Assembly: GCA_963522145.1 (NCBI GenBank)
Contig: CAUQXI010000004.1
Coordinates: 117,148-181,147, forward strand
DNA: 64,000 bases
Origin: Mesorhizobium_B sp963522145
Lineage (GTDB): Bacteria; Pseudomonadota; Alphaproteobacteria; Rhizobiales; Rhizobiaceae
Reading direction: 5' to 3'
Shown: one piece after another, positions 28,913 to 37,057 of the stretch
Numbering within the stretch: the first letter of the stretch is position 1
Layout of the letters: each line of letters begins with the position of its first letter
Made by a program: the position numbers and the translations under genes
The notes under the pieces: generated by a model
Seen by the model: the letters and a program-made list of their open reading frames with translations, nothing else
Databases searched by the model: none
What the model was told of the DNA's origin: nothing

Positions 28913-30694
28913 ATGAACATGAAGCCAGACTTTCCGGCGGTTGCTGAAGGCGAACAAAGCTTTTCTGCGCAGCTCGCCATGATGCGTCACGCCTTTATGG
29001 CGTCGCCGCTGCGCAACCGCCTGCTCCTTCTATGCGCCGGGGTGGTGGCCGTTCTGCTGGCCACTGCCTATGGCCAGGTGTGGCTCAACAGCTGGAACCA
29101 GCCCTTCTATGACGCCATCGAGAAGCGCAACGTTGCGGGCTTCCTTCACCAGCTTCTGGTTTTCGCGCAGATCGCGGGCGCGCTGCTCGTGCTCAATGTC
29201 GGGCAGACCTGGCTCAACCAGATGCTCCACCTCAAGCTGCGCGAGGGGCTGACGCGCGACCTGCTCGACGAGTGGATGCGGCCGCGCCGTGCCCTGCGGC
29301 TCGCGGCGGATGCGCGCGAGATCGGCATCAATCCCGATCAGCGCTTGCACGAGGATGCGCGTCATCTGGCCGATCTGACCGCAGACCTCGGCATTGGGCT
29401 CGCGCAGGCCGCCATCCTCCTCGTGAGCTTCGTAGGCGTGCTGTGGACGATTTCGGCCGGTTTCGCCTTCCACCTTTGGGGGCGCGAGGTCGCCATCCCG
29501 GGCTATATGGTCTGGGCGGCGATCCTTTATGCAGGCATCGCCTCCTGCCTGAGCTGGCTTGCCGGGCGGCCGCTGATCAAGCTGAACAATGACCGCTACG
29601 CGCGGGAGGCCGACCTGCGCTTCTCGCTGGTGCGCGTCAACGAGAATGTGGAAGCCATCTCCATCGCCGCCGGCGAGGCGGACGAGAAGCGGCGGCTGGA
29701 AAACAATCTCGCTTCCGTCCTTGGCGCCACGCGCCGCATCATGCGGGCTGTGGTGGGGCTGACCTGGGTTACGGCCGGCTATGGCTGGGTGACGGTGGTG
29801 GCGCCGATCGTGATTGCCTCGCCGGTCTATTTCTCGGGCAACCTGTCGTTCGGCGGGCTGATGATGGCCGCTGCCGCCTTCACCCAGGTCCATGCCTCCT
29901 TGCGCTGGTTCGTCGACCATATCGGCGGCATTGCCGACTGGCGGGCAGCCCTGATGCGGGTGGCAGGGTTCCGTTCCGCGCTTCTGGATGCGGGCCAGGC
30001 GGACAACCACCGCAAACAGATCCTGCTCGGAGACGCGGACGGGGAACGCCTCACGCTCGATCGGGTCGAGCTGGTTTCTTCCGACGGGCGCGCGCGACTG
30101 TCCGAGCCGCACCTGTCGATCGGCCCCGGTGAGCATGTGGCGGTGATCGGCCCGCCGGGCGTGGGAAAGACGCTTTTGTTTAAGGCGCTGGCCGGCCTGT
30201 GGAGGCGCGGAAGCGGGCGGATCGGGCTTCCCAGGGGCGAGGCGATCTCCTTTGTTCCCGCCACGCCCTACTTTCCGCCCGGCACGCTACGCGAGGCGCT
30301 CTGCTACCCGCTCGCACCCGATCGCTTCTCGGATGACGAGATTTCAACGGCGCTGGAGAAACTTGGCCTCAGTCACCTGCGCGGCTCGCTCAGCCGCACG
30401 GCACGCTGGGACCGCGAGCTCGGAGACGATGACGGACGCCTTCTCGCCATTGCCAGGCTTGTTCTTCACAAGCCGCGCTGGATCGTAATCAATGGAGCGC
30501 TCGACCCGCTGAAGGGTGAAGCGCGCCGCCGGGTGCAGTCGGTGCTGGAAGGTGATCTGTCCGGTTCGGCGATCATCAATCTCAGCCAGCTCAATCACCG
30601 CAACGACACGTTCTTCTCGCGTGTGCTGCAACTGGGGAATGATCCGAGGCCGGCGGCGGCGAGGGAGATCGCCCTACAAGCGATCGCAGGGTAA
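28913..30694 (+). CDS. SbmA/BacA (YddA)-type ABC protein with a degenerate ATPase domain
   Basis: A 593-residue fused membrane/ATPase protein, paralogue of the one at 12665. The membrane domain keeps the family motifs YDAIEKRNVAGFL, NPDQRLHEDARHLADL and READLRFSLVRVNENVE. Walker A is intact (GPPGVGKTLLF). The signature region reads RELGDDDGRLLA instead of LSxGExQR, Walker B reads WIVINGALDPL where the family has a DE pair (Asn527-Gly528, codons 30491-30496), and no switch His of the usual VxHR type is evident (NLSQLNHRND). The ATP-hydrolysing residues are therefore missing while the frame is intact, which argues for a retained non-hydrolytic role or early decay. ATG 28913 behind AAGG is chosen over the open upstream frame. 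It is monocistronic. Confidence 0.88.
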   Translation: MNMKPDFPAVAEGEQSFSAQLAMMRHAFMASPLRNRLLLLCAGVVAVLLATAYGQVWLNSWNQPFYDAIEKRNVAGFLHQLLVFAQIAGALLVLNVGQTWLNQMLHLKLREGLTRDLLDEWMRPRRALRLAADAREIGINPDQRLHEDARHLADLTADLGIGLAQAAILLVSFVGVLWTISAGFAFHLWGREVAIPGYMVWAAILYAGIASCLSWLAGRPLIKLNNDRYAREADLRFSLVRVNENVEAISIAAGEADEKRRLENNLASVLGATRRIMRAVVGLTWVTAGYGWVTVVAPIVIASPVYFSGNLSFGGLMMAAAAFTQVHASLRWFVDHIGGIADWRAALMRVAGFRSALLDAGQADNHRKQILLGDADGERLTLDRVELVSSDGRARLSEPHLSIGPGEHVAVIGPPGVGKTLLFKALAGLWRRGSGRIGLPRGEAISFVPATPYFPPGTLREALCYPLAPDRFSDDEISTALEKLGLSHLRGSLSRTARWDRELGDDDGRLLAIARLVLHKPRWIVINGALDPLKGEARRRVQSVLEGDLSGSAIINLSQLNHRNDTFFSRVLQLGNDPRPAAAREIALQAIAG

Positions 30695-30707
30695 GCGGCC
30701 GGCCGCT
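30694..30707. repeat. Perfect 14-bp palindrome at a convergent gene junction
   Basis: AGCGGCC-GGCCGCT starts at the stop codon of the ABC gene and lies between it and the convergent gnd gene. With no loop and no T-run it is a poor terminator; it may be a protein site or coincidence in GC-rich DNA. Confidence 0.3.
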
Positions 30708-30761
30708 ACGAGAACCAATCCTCTTGCTCGATTCGTGACATCCGGAATGCGCGTCAGAGCT

Positions 30762-32216
30762 TCAGGCCTTTGTCGGCGGGGTCGGCGTGGCCGGAATGGC
30801 GCTGATCCCCCAGACGCCGTGATGGGCGCCGGGCTGGTCGATCCGCTCGAAGCCATGCGCGCCGAAGAAGTCTCGCTGCGCCTGGATGAGATCAGTGGTG
30901 CCCCGCGCCTGGCGGTAGGCGTCGAAATAGCCGAGGGCTGCCGAAAGGGCGGGCACGGGCAGGCCTGCCTTGGAGGCGCGCGCCACCACATTGCGCAAAG
31001 GTCCGTGGCTGCGCTTCATGATCTCCATGAAGGACGGCGCCATCAGGAGATTGTCCACCGGATCGCCGGCAAAGGCGTCTGCAATCGTGCCGAGGAACTG
31101 CGAGCGGATGATGCAGCCGGCGCGCCAGATCTTTGCGATGGTGGGCAGCGGCAGGTTCCAGTTGAACATGCGCGAGGCCATCGCTATCACGGCGAAGCCC
31201 TGCGCATAGGCCACCACCTTGCCGGCAAGCAGCGCATGTCCGAGCTCTTCCGCATCGTCCGGACCAAAAGCGCCCCTGGCGAAGTCTTCGATACCATAGG
31301 CCTTTGACGCCGCCATGCGCTCGTCCTTGAGCGATGACAGCACACGCGCACCGACCGCCGCCTCGATGGCGCTTGCAGGCCGGCCCAGCCGTTCGGCTTC
31401 CACCGCCGACCAGAGGCCGGTTCCCTTCTGGCCGGCGCGATCGAGGATGATGTCCACGATGGGCTGGTTCGTTCCCTTGTCCACGGCCGCCAGCACACGG
31501 GACGTGATCTCGATCAGATAGGAGTTGAGTTCACCGCCATTCCAGCGCTCGAAGAGCTTCGCGCTTTCGGCCGGCTTCAAGCCGGCCCCGTCGCGCAGAC
31601 AGCCATAAATCTCGGCGATCATTTCCATGTCGGCATATTCGATGCCGTTGTGGATGGTCTTGACGAAGTGGCCTGCGCCGTCCGGTCCTAGCCATGCCGC
31701 GCAGGGCTCGCCATCCGCCGTGCGCGCGGCGATGTCCATCACGATCGGCTCGATGCGCTTGAAGTACTCCGTCTTGCCCCCGGCCATCATGGAAGGCCCG
31801 TGGCGCGCGCCCTCCTCGCCGCCGGACACCCCCATGCCGATCAGGGTGACGCCCGAGCCTTCCAGTTCCTTGACCCGGCGCACCGTGTCGCGGAAGTCGC
31901 TGTTGCCGGCATCGACGATCATGCCGCCGTCGCCTAAGAGCGGCTTGAGGATGTTGATCTGCTCGTCCACGGGCGATCCGGCCGGGATCATCAGGATCAC
32001 CGCGCGCGGCGGCTCGATCGCCGCCACCAGTTCCTCGATCGTTTGCGTGGGGACGATGTTCTTCGCGAGCTCGCCGGCATCCTTCATGAATTCCGGGATG
32101 CGCGGAAGTTCGCGGTTCCACACCGCAATGCGATGCCCGTTTTCCGCGATGTTGAGCGTCAGGTTGGAGCCCATCACGCCCAGGCCCACCAGCCCGATCT
32201 CAGCCCGTTCCGCCAT
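30762..32216 (-). CDS. gnd: 6-phosphogluconate dehydrogenase (decarboxylating), NADP-dependent
   Basis: A 484-residue enzyme of the pentose phosphate pathway that converts 6-phosphogluconate to ribulose 5-phosphate, CO2 and NADPH. The N-terminal Rossmann motif is GLVGLGVMGSNLTLNIAE with RxL-type NADP specificity following. The substrate-binding signature MGVSGGEEGARHGPSMM is intact, as is the catalytic region GHFVKTIHNGIEYADMEMI (Lys and His/Asn). The C-terminal HYFG-like region reads QRDFFGAHGFERID. Its length matches the long Gnd class. The start at 32216 gives AAGGA normal spacing; 32222 is an alternative. It is convergent with the ABC gene and has no zwf partner nearby. Confidence 0.96.
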   Translation of the reverse strand: MAERAEIGLVGLGVMGSNLTLNIAENGHRIAVWNRELPRIPEFMKDAGELAKNIVPTQTIEELVAAIEPPRAVILMIPAGSPVDEQINILKPLLGDGGMIVDAGNSDFRDTVRRVKELEGSGVTLIGMGVSGGEEGARHGPSMMAGGKTEYFKRIEPIVMDIAARTADGEPCAAWLGPDGAGHFVKTIHNGIEYADMEMIAEIYGCLRDGAGLKPAESAKLFERWNGGELNSYLIEITSRVLAAVDKGTNQPIVDIILDRAGQKGTGLWSAVEAERLGRPASAIEAAVGARVLSSLKDERMAASKAYGIEDFARGAFGPDDAEELGHALLAGKVVAYAQGFAVIAMASRMFNWNLPLPTIAKIWRAGCIIRSQFLGTIADAFAGDPVDNLLMAPSFMEIMKRSHGPLRNVVARASKAGLPVPALSAALGYFDAYRQARGTTDLIQAQRDFFGAHGFERIDQPGAHHGVWGISAIPATPTPPTKA

Positions 32217-32347
32217 GTTCATTCGTCCTTCGCGCCGTTTTGTCTGGCCTATCACGCTGAATTCGACCGCAGCGTGACATTGCTTTCCCGTTCAACAATG
32301 AGTGGGCTCTTCCGTTCGACGAAGAAGTGGCGCGGCAAGTCCGCGCG

Positions 32348-32794
32348 TCAATCGCCGTCGCCCGTGCCGCTCTTTCCGCCACGGCGCTTGCGGCCATAGA
32401 GTTCGAGCCGATGGTGGACGATGTCATAGCCGAGGGCCGCCGCCACCGTGCGCTGCAGCGCCTCGATGCCGGGCGAGGAAAACTCGATCACGTCGCCGGT
32501 CTCGATGTCGATCAGGTGATCGTGGTGATCGCCACTGGCTTCCTCGAAGCGCGCCGGGCCGCCCTCGAAGGCGTGGCGGTGGATGGCGCCCAGCTCCTGA
32601 AGCAGCCTCGTGGTGCGGTAAACGGTGGAAAGCGAGATATTGGGATCGATCGCGCTCGCCCGCGCATGGATGCCGATCGCATCGAGATGATCGGCCTCCT
32701 TAATGACGTCGAGGATCACGCGGCGCTGGCGCGTGACGCGAATGCCCGCGCGCCGCAGGGTGACCTCGAAATCCTGGCTGATCCGCCGCTCCAT
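32348..32794 (-). CDS. Fur family metal-dependent regulator (Fur/Mur type)
   Basis: A 148-residue Fur-family repressor. The winged-helix part has RVTRQRRVILDVI and the recognition helix SLSTVYRTTRLLQELG. The metal site follows in GGPARFEEASGDHHDHLID, and the dimerisation part is EFSSPGIEALQRTVA. The protein has no cysteine, so the structural-zinc CxxC pairs of E. coli Fur are missing; rhizobial Fur/Mur proteins share this and respond to manganese rather than iron. The Irr-type haem-regulatory Cys is absent too. The call as Mur-like is therefore reasonable but not proven. It lies downstream of no clear partner; gnd follows on the same strand side about 130 bp away. The C-terminus is a glycine-rich basic tail. 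Confidence 0.9.
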   Translation of the reverse strand: MERRISQDFEVTLRRAGIRVTRQRRVILDVIKEADHLDAIGIHARASAIDPNISLSTVYRTTRLLQELGAIHRHAFEGGPARFEEASGDHHDHLIDIETGDVIEFSSPGIEALQRTVAAALGYDIVHHRLELYGRKRRGGKSGTGDGD

Positions 32795-33021
32795 GACTGC
32801 GGATTATGCGTCAGTTGACACGCAGTTGCAAAGCGCAGCGGTCAGGAAGGCGTCATAACGTTGCGTTCCCGCCGTCTTGTCGCTGGCATTTCACGACTCG
32901 AAGTTTTGTGATGGGAACCCGCCCGCGCGCCCGCTGTTTCCCCTACGTGCAGCAAAGCATGCCGCTCGCCGGTTTCTTTGCAAACAGCAACACACTTGAA
33001 ATTCAGAACAGGAGATCAGCC

Positions 33022-33381
33022 ATGAAGAGGCTTTTCACGGCATCCGCGCTTTTCCTTGCTCTTGCAGCGCCTGTGATGGCGCAGGATGCGGGTACGCTTC
33101 CCGGCAACCCCAATGCCAGCGACCGGCCTTCCCAGCGCGGTTTGGGGAGCGACGACCTCGCAAGCCCCTCGGCCAACGGCACGGTGGATGGCAACGCCAC
33201 GGAGAGCATCCTGCCGCCCGGCAGCGTCGATGGCAGGATCGCTCCCCAGCCGGCACAGCCCGGCGCCAGCACAGGCGGCGACAATGCCAGTTCCGGCATC
33301 GGGTCGGGTGCAAAGGTCAATTCCGGCGGCTCGATCGGCTCCGGCGGCAGCACGACTTCCGGCGGAAGCGCGGCCTACTGA
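33022..33381 (+). CDS. Small secreted Gly/Ser-rich protein of unknown function
   Basis: A 119-residue protein with a signal peptide (KRLFTASALFLALAAPVMAQ) and a mature part of low complexity: proline/asparagine-rich first, then a C-terminal third of glycine-serine repeats such as GGSIGSGGSTTSGGS. No catalytic motif is seen. AGGAGATCAGCC before the ATG is a good ribosome binding site and a terminator follows the stop, so it is probably a real, separately transcribed gene. Similar small exported proteins are common in rhizobia and usually lack a known role. It is divergent from the Fur-type gene. Confidence 0.75.
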   Translation: MKRLFTASALFLALAAPVMAQDAGTLPGNPNASDRPSQRGLGSDDLASPSANGTVDGNATESILPPGSVDGRIAPQPAQPGASTGGDNASSGIGSGAKVNSGGSIGSGGSTTSGGSAAY

Positions 33382-33403
33382 TCTACTGGCGAACGAAATG
33401 AGC

Positions 33404-33430
33404 AACGGCGGCTTCTCAGCCGCCGTTTTC
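33404..33430 (+). terminator. Intrinsic terminator after the small secreted protein gene
   Basis: AACGGCGGC, loop TTCTCA, GCCGCCGTT followed by TTC forms a 9-bp GC-rich stem with a short T stretch 22 bp after the stop codon. It lies between convergent genes and may also act on the aglK side. Confidence 0.75.
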
Positions 33431-33452
33431 ATGTTTGGCCAGCGCAATTGAA

Positions 33453-34562
33453 CTATGCTGCCATCGGCAGAACCGGGCGGCGGAAGGACGTTCCATCTTC
33501 GGCAAACAGATGAAGCGTATCCGATGCCGCGCCGAGGCGCAGTTTTTCGCCCCGCGCGACGGGCTGGTCGCCCGGCAGCTTCACCACCAGCGGCTCATCC
33601 TTGCGCCCGATATCGACATAGACGAGCTGCACCTCGCCCAACTGCTCGACGTAATCCACCATGCCCTCAAGCAGGAACGGGCCGGCTTCCGCGATGCGCA
33701 GATCTTCCGGCCGCACGCCGAAATGCACCGGACGGCCCGCGGCGTCCGCCGGCGTTCCGATCGGCACCTCCACGCTCTGGCCGCCGGGAAGCGCGATGCT
33801 CGAAACCGCGCCGGCACGCGACACGGTGGAATGAAGGATGTTCATGGCCGGCGAGCCGATGAACTTCGCCACGAAGAGGTTGCCGGGGTTCTTGTAGAGC
33901 TCCATGGGCGAGCCGACCTGCTCGATATGGCCGTCCTTCAACACGACGATACGATCGGCCAAGGTCATAGCCTCGACCTGATCGTGCGTCACATAGATCA
34001 TGGTCGTGTTCGGCATCGACTCCTTCAGCTTGGCGATCTCGATGCGGGTTGCGACGCGAAGCGCGGCATCCAGGTTGGACAGCGGCTCATCGAACAGGAA
34101 GACCTTGGGATTGCGCACGATAGCGCGCCCGATGGCGACGCGCTGGCGCTGGCCGCCGGACAAGGCTTTCGGCAGCCGCTCGAGATAGGTGGTGAGCTGG
34201 AGGATGTCCGCCGCGCTCCTCACGCGGCGGTCGATCTCATCCTTCGGCGCACGTGCAATGCGCATTCCGAACGCCATGTTGTCGTAAACGGTCATATGCG
34301 GATAAAGCGCATAGGACTGGAACACCATGGCGATACCGCGCTTGGATGGCGGCACGTCGTTGACCGCCTCGCCATCGATCGCGAGCGTGCCCGACGTGAT
34401 GTCCTCCAGCCCCGCGATCGTGCGCAGAAGTGTGGACTTGCCGCATCCGGACGGGCCGACGAAGACGATGAACTCGCCCGATCGAATATCGAGGTCGATC
34501 CCATGCAGGATTTCCAGCGCACCATAGGCCTTGCGGACCTGTCGCAGCGTCAAATCGGCCAT
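33453..34562 (-). CDS. aglK: ABC sugar transporter ATP-binding protein (AglK/MalK-like)
   Basis: A 369-residue ATPase of the MalK/UgpC group (CUT1 sugar importers). Walker A GPSGCGKSTLL, Q-loop VFQSYALYP, signature LSGGQRQR, Walker B VFLFDEPLSNLD and the switch His in YVTHDQ are intact, and the C-terminal ~120 residues form the MalK-type regulatory (TOBE) domain. It is the last gene of the AglE-F-G-K set, separated from aglG by 76 bp. In the Sinorhizobium alpha-glucoside operon the glucosidase gene aglA lies between aglG and aglK; here that gene is missing. The symbol reflects similarity in order and sequence type, not proven substrate. Confidence 0.9.
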   Translation of the reverse strand: MADLTLRQVRKAYGALEILHGIDLDIRSGEFIVFVGPSGCGKSTLLRTIAGLEDITSGTLAIDGEAVNDVPPSKRGIAMVFQSYALYPHMTVYDNMAFGMRIARAPKDEIDRRVRSAADILQLTTYLERLPKALSGGQRQRVAIGRAIVRNPKVFLFDEPLSNLDAALRVATRIEIAKLKESMPNTTMIYVTHDQVEAMTLADRIVVLKDGHIEQVGSPMELYKNPGNLFVAKFIGSPAMNILHSTVSRAGAVSSIALPGGQSVEVPIGTPADAAGRPVHFGVRPEDLRIAEAGPFLLEGMVDYVEQLGEVQLVYVDIGRKDEPLVVKLPGDQPVARGEKLRLGAASDTLHLFAEDGTSFRRPVLPMAA

Positions 34563-34638
34563 GCGTCTCCTCCCCTGATCGTCCTGCCCCAGGCTTGCGC
34601 CCGGACGGCTTCATCGCCCCTGCCTCGCTTGTTCCGCA

Positions 34639-35790
34639 TCATCCGCCCTTCACCGAGCCGGCCAAGAGGCCGCGCACGAAGTAGCGCTGAAGCGAGAAGA
34701 AGACGGCGAGCGGGACGAGAATGGTGACAAAGGCGGAGGTGGTGAGAATCTCCCAGTCGCCGCCGCGCGAGCCGAGCAGCGCGTTGAGCTTGCCGGTAAG
34801 CACAAGCTGGTCGGAGCCGCTGCCCAGAAAGACCATGGCGACGAGCAAGTCGTTCCACACCCAAAGGAACTGGAAGATCGCGAATGACGCCAGCACGGGA
34901 AAGGACAGCGGCAGCACGATCTTGACGAAGATCTCGAAGTCGCTCGCCCCGTCGATGCGCGCGGACTCCATGATCTCGCGCGGCAGGCCGGCAATATAGG
35001 CGCGGAGCAGGTAGATCGCGAAAGGCAGGCCGAAGCCGGTATGGGCGAGCCAGATGCCGAGATAGGTCTTGGCCGGCACGCCGAAAAAGGCGCCCACTCC
35101 GTTGTAGAGCTTGAGGAGCGGGATCAGCGACATCTGCAACGGCACGACCAGAAGCCCGATCACCACCGCGATCAGCAGCGCGCGCCCGGGAAAGCGCATC
35201 CATGCCAACGCGTAGGCGGCGAATGCCGCGATCAGGATCGGGATCACGGTTGCGGGGATCGTCACCGTCAGGGAGTTGATAAAGGAGCGGCCGATGCCTT
35301 CGGACAGAAGCACCGTCTCGTAGTTCTCCGCCGTGAAACGCGGCGGCGTGGTGGCCTGATAATAAACCCGCTGGCCGCGGTCGCCCTCGAAGGCGGTGGG
35401 CGACGACAGGACATAGGTGCCGTCGGCGTTGACGAGGAGCGTCGTGCCGTTGCGCAGCTCGGCGGTCGAGCCTGCCGCGAATTCGGTAGGCGCCTGAGCG
35501 CGCGTGCCGAAGGCCGTGACCGTGCCGCTTGCCCCCTCTTCGAACAGGCTGCCCCGGATTACGAAGCGACCGTTCTCCTCCACTTGCGACCCGGCGGTGG
35601 CTAGACGGCCGGCCGCGGTCTGCGAGGAGCTTATCGCGGCCGTCCACCAGCCCGAGGTGACGATCTGGTTCTTGTCGCGCAGCGAGGTGACGAGGATGCC
35701 GAGCGTGGGAAGCGTCCAGAGGATCACGAAGAACAGAACGGCGAGGTGAACGCCCCAGCGCCCGGCGGGTGAGGTTCCGCTGGCAGCCAT
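34639..35790 (-). CDS. aglG: ABC sugar transporter permease (AglG-like)
   Basis: A 383-residue inner membrane permease of the MalG type. It has six membrane segments and the ATPase-contact EAA loop as EIMESARIDGASDFEIFVKIVLP. The long insertion of about 110 residues between the first and second membrane segments (roughly residues 40-150, periplasmic side) is characteristic of AglG and absent from MalG. Its start follows the aglF stop by 3 bp, so translation is coupled. It ends with RGLLAGSVKGG, the common MalG-type tail. Confidence 0.91.
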   Translation of the reverse strand: MAASGTSPAGRWGVHLAVLFFVILWTLPTLGILVTSLRDKNQIVTSGWWTAAISSSQTAAGRLATAGSQVEENGRFVIRGSLFEEGASGTVTAFGTRAQAPTEFAAGSTAELRNGTTLLVNADGTYVLSSPTAFEGDRGQRVYYQATTPPRFTAENYETVLLSEGIGRSFINSLTVTIPATVIPILIAAFAAYALAWMRFPGRALLIAVVIGLLVVPLQMSLIPLLKLYNGVGAFFGVPAKTYLGIWLAHTGFGLPFAIYLLRAYIAGLPREIMESARIDGASDFEIFVKIVLPLSFPVLASFAIFQFLWVWNDLLVAMVFLGSGSDQLVLTGKLNALLGSRGGDWEILTTSAFVTILVPLAVFFSLQRYFVRGLLAGSVKGG

Positions 35791-35793
35791 GGA

Positions 35794-36804
35794 TCAGCCT
35801 CCCGTTTCGCGATTGGCCTGGCGGATGTTCCAGATCATGATCGGGACCACCGCCAGCATGATGATGACGGCGATCGCGGCGCCGCGCCCGAAATCGCCGC
35901 CGCCGCGGAACATCCATTCGAACATGAGATTGGCCAGCACCTGGCTGTTCCACTGCCCGTTGGTCATGGTCAGCACGATGTCGAAGACTTTCAGCACCAG
36001 GATGGTGATGGTGGTCCACACCACCGCGATCGTTCCCCAGATCTGCGGGATCATGATCTTCCAGAAGATCTGGAACGGGTTCGCCCCGTCGATTACGGCG
36101 GCCTCGATCGTTTCCTCGGGAATGCCGCGCAGCGCGGAGGACAGGATCACCATGGCGAAGCCCGTCTGGATCCAGATCAGGATCGCCATCAGAAAGAAGT
36201 TGTTCCAGAAGGGCAGCGAAATCCAGACCTGCGGCTGCCCGCCGAGCGCCTGGATCACGGCATTGAGGATGCCGATCTGCTCCTGTCCGTCGCCGCGATA
36301 TTCGTAAACGAACTTCCAGATCACGGAAGCGCCCACGAAGGAGATGGCGAGCGGCATGAAGATCAGGCTTTTCGCCAGCGTTCCCCACCAGATGCGGTCG
36401 GTCAGAACCGCGATCACCAGGCCCAGGAAGGTGCATGCGGCGGGCACCACGAGCAGCCACAGGAAATTGTTGACGATCGCGTTCCGGAACTCGCGGTCTC
36501 CAAGGGCCCAGAGATAGTTCGAGAGCCCGACGAAATCGTCGCCGTCGCGATCAAACAAGGAAAGTCGCAGTGTCTCGACCACGGGATAGATCAGGTAAAT
36601 GGTGAGAAGGATCAGCGCCGGACCGACAAAGAGCCAGGGGCGGATCAAGCCCTGTCGGCGCAGATTGTCCACGGCGCGTGCACCCGACACGTTGCGGGCG
36701 GGAAAGACGAGGTCGAGCAGGCGGTTCGCCGCCCAGAAATAGAGGACGCAGCCGCCGACACCGACCAGAACGGTGATCAGGGCCGAGAATATCTGCTGTC
36801 CCAT
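35794..36804 (-). CDS. aglF: ABC sugar transporter permease (AglF-like)
   Basis: A 336-residue permease of the MalF type with an extra N-terminal membrane segment (ALITVLVGVGGCVLYFW) before the conserved core. The EAA loop reads PEETIEAAVIDGANPFQIF. It pairs with AglG to form the importer channel. It is separated from the upstream aglE gene by 253 bp that contain a palindromic RIME-like element, which probably lowers expression of the permeases relative to the binding protein. Confidence 0.91.
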   Translation of the reverse strand: MGQQIFSALITVLVGVGGCVLYFWAANRLLDLVFPARNVSGARAVDNLRRQGLIRPWLFVGPALILLTIYLIYPVVETLRLSLFDRDGDDFVGLSNYLWALGDREFRNAIVNNFLWLLVVPAACTFLGLVIAVLTDRIWWGTLAKSLIFMPLAISFVGASVIWKFVYEYRGDGQEQIGILNAVIQALGGQPQVWISLPFWNNFFLMAILIWIQTGFAMVILSSALRGIPEETIEAAVIDGANPFQIFWKIMIPQIWGTIAVVWTTITILVLKVFDIVLTMTNGQWNSQVLANLMFEWMFRGGGDFGRGAAIAVIIMLAVVPIMIWNIRQANRETGG

Positions 36805-36865
36805 ATCGATTTCCGCTCGGTTGCGGGGCTGAAAAGCTGCGGCGGTGGCCGTAGAACGTCAGTGC

Positions 36866-37027
36866 TGCCCCTCATCCCCCTGCCGGGACCTTCTCCCCGT
36901 AAACGGGGAGAAGAGCGCTGACCGCAATGTCTCCGTTCAAGGGCCTAGAGCAACGAGCGGCAGGGAGAGAGATGAAGTTTCTCCTCTCTCCGTTCACGGG
37001 AGAGGATGCCGGCAGGCAGGTGAGGGG
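36866..37027. repeat. RIME-like palindromic intergenic mosaic element, copy 1
   Basis: A 162-bp element with outer inverted repeats GCCCCTCA and TGAGGGGC and two internal hairpins: CTTCTCCCCGT/ACGGGGAGAAG at 36889-36912 and CCTCTCTCCGT/ACGGGAGAGG near 36982-37003. The arrangement and the CCTCATCC...ACCTTCTCCCCG phrase are those of rhizobial intergenic mosaic elements. It sits between aglE and aglF. A second copy is at 44917. Confidence 0.8.
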
Positions 37028-37057
37028 CGGCGCAAGCCTTCCTCGCCAACCCGCCCT

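Noticed and set aside
34550..36460. 636-codon minus-strand frame spanning two permease genes
   Set aside because: It is an alternative frame of aglF and aglG, arginine/histidine-rich, without membrane segments.
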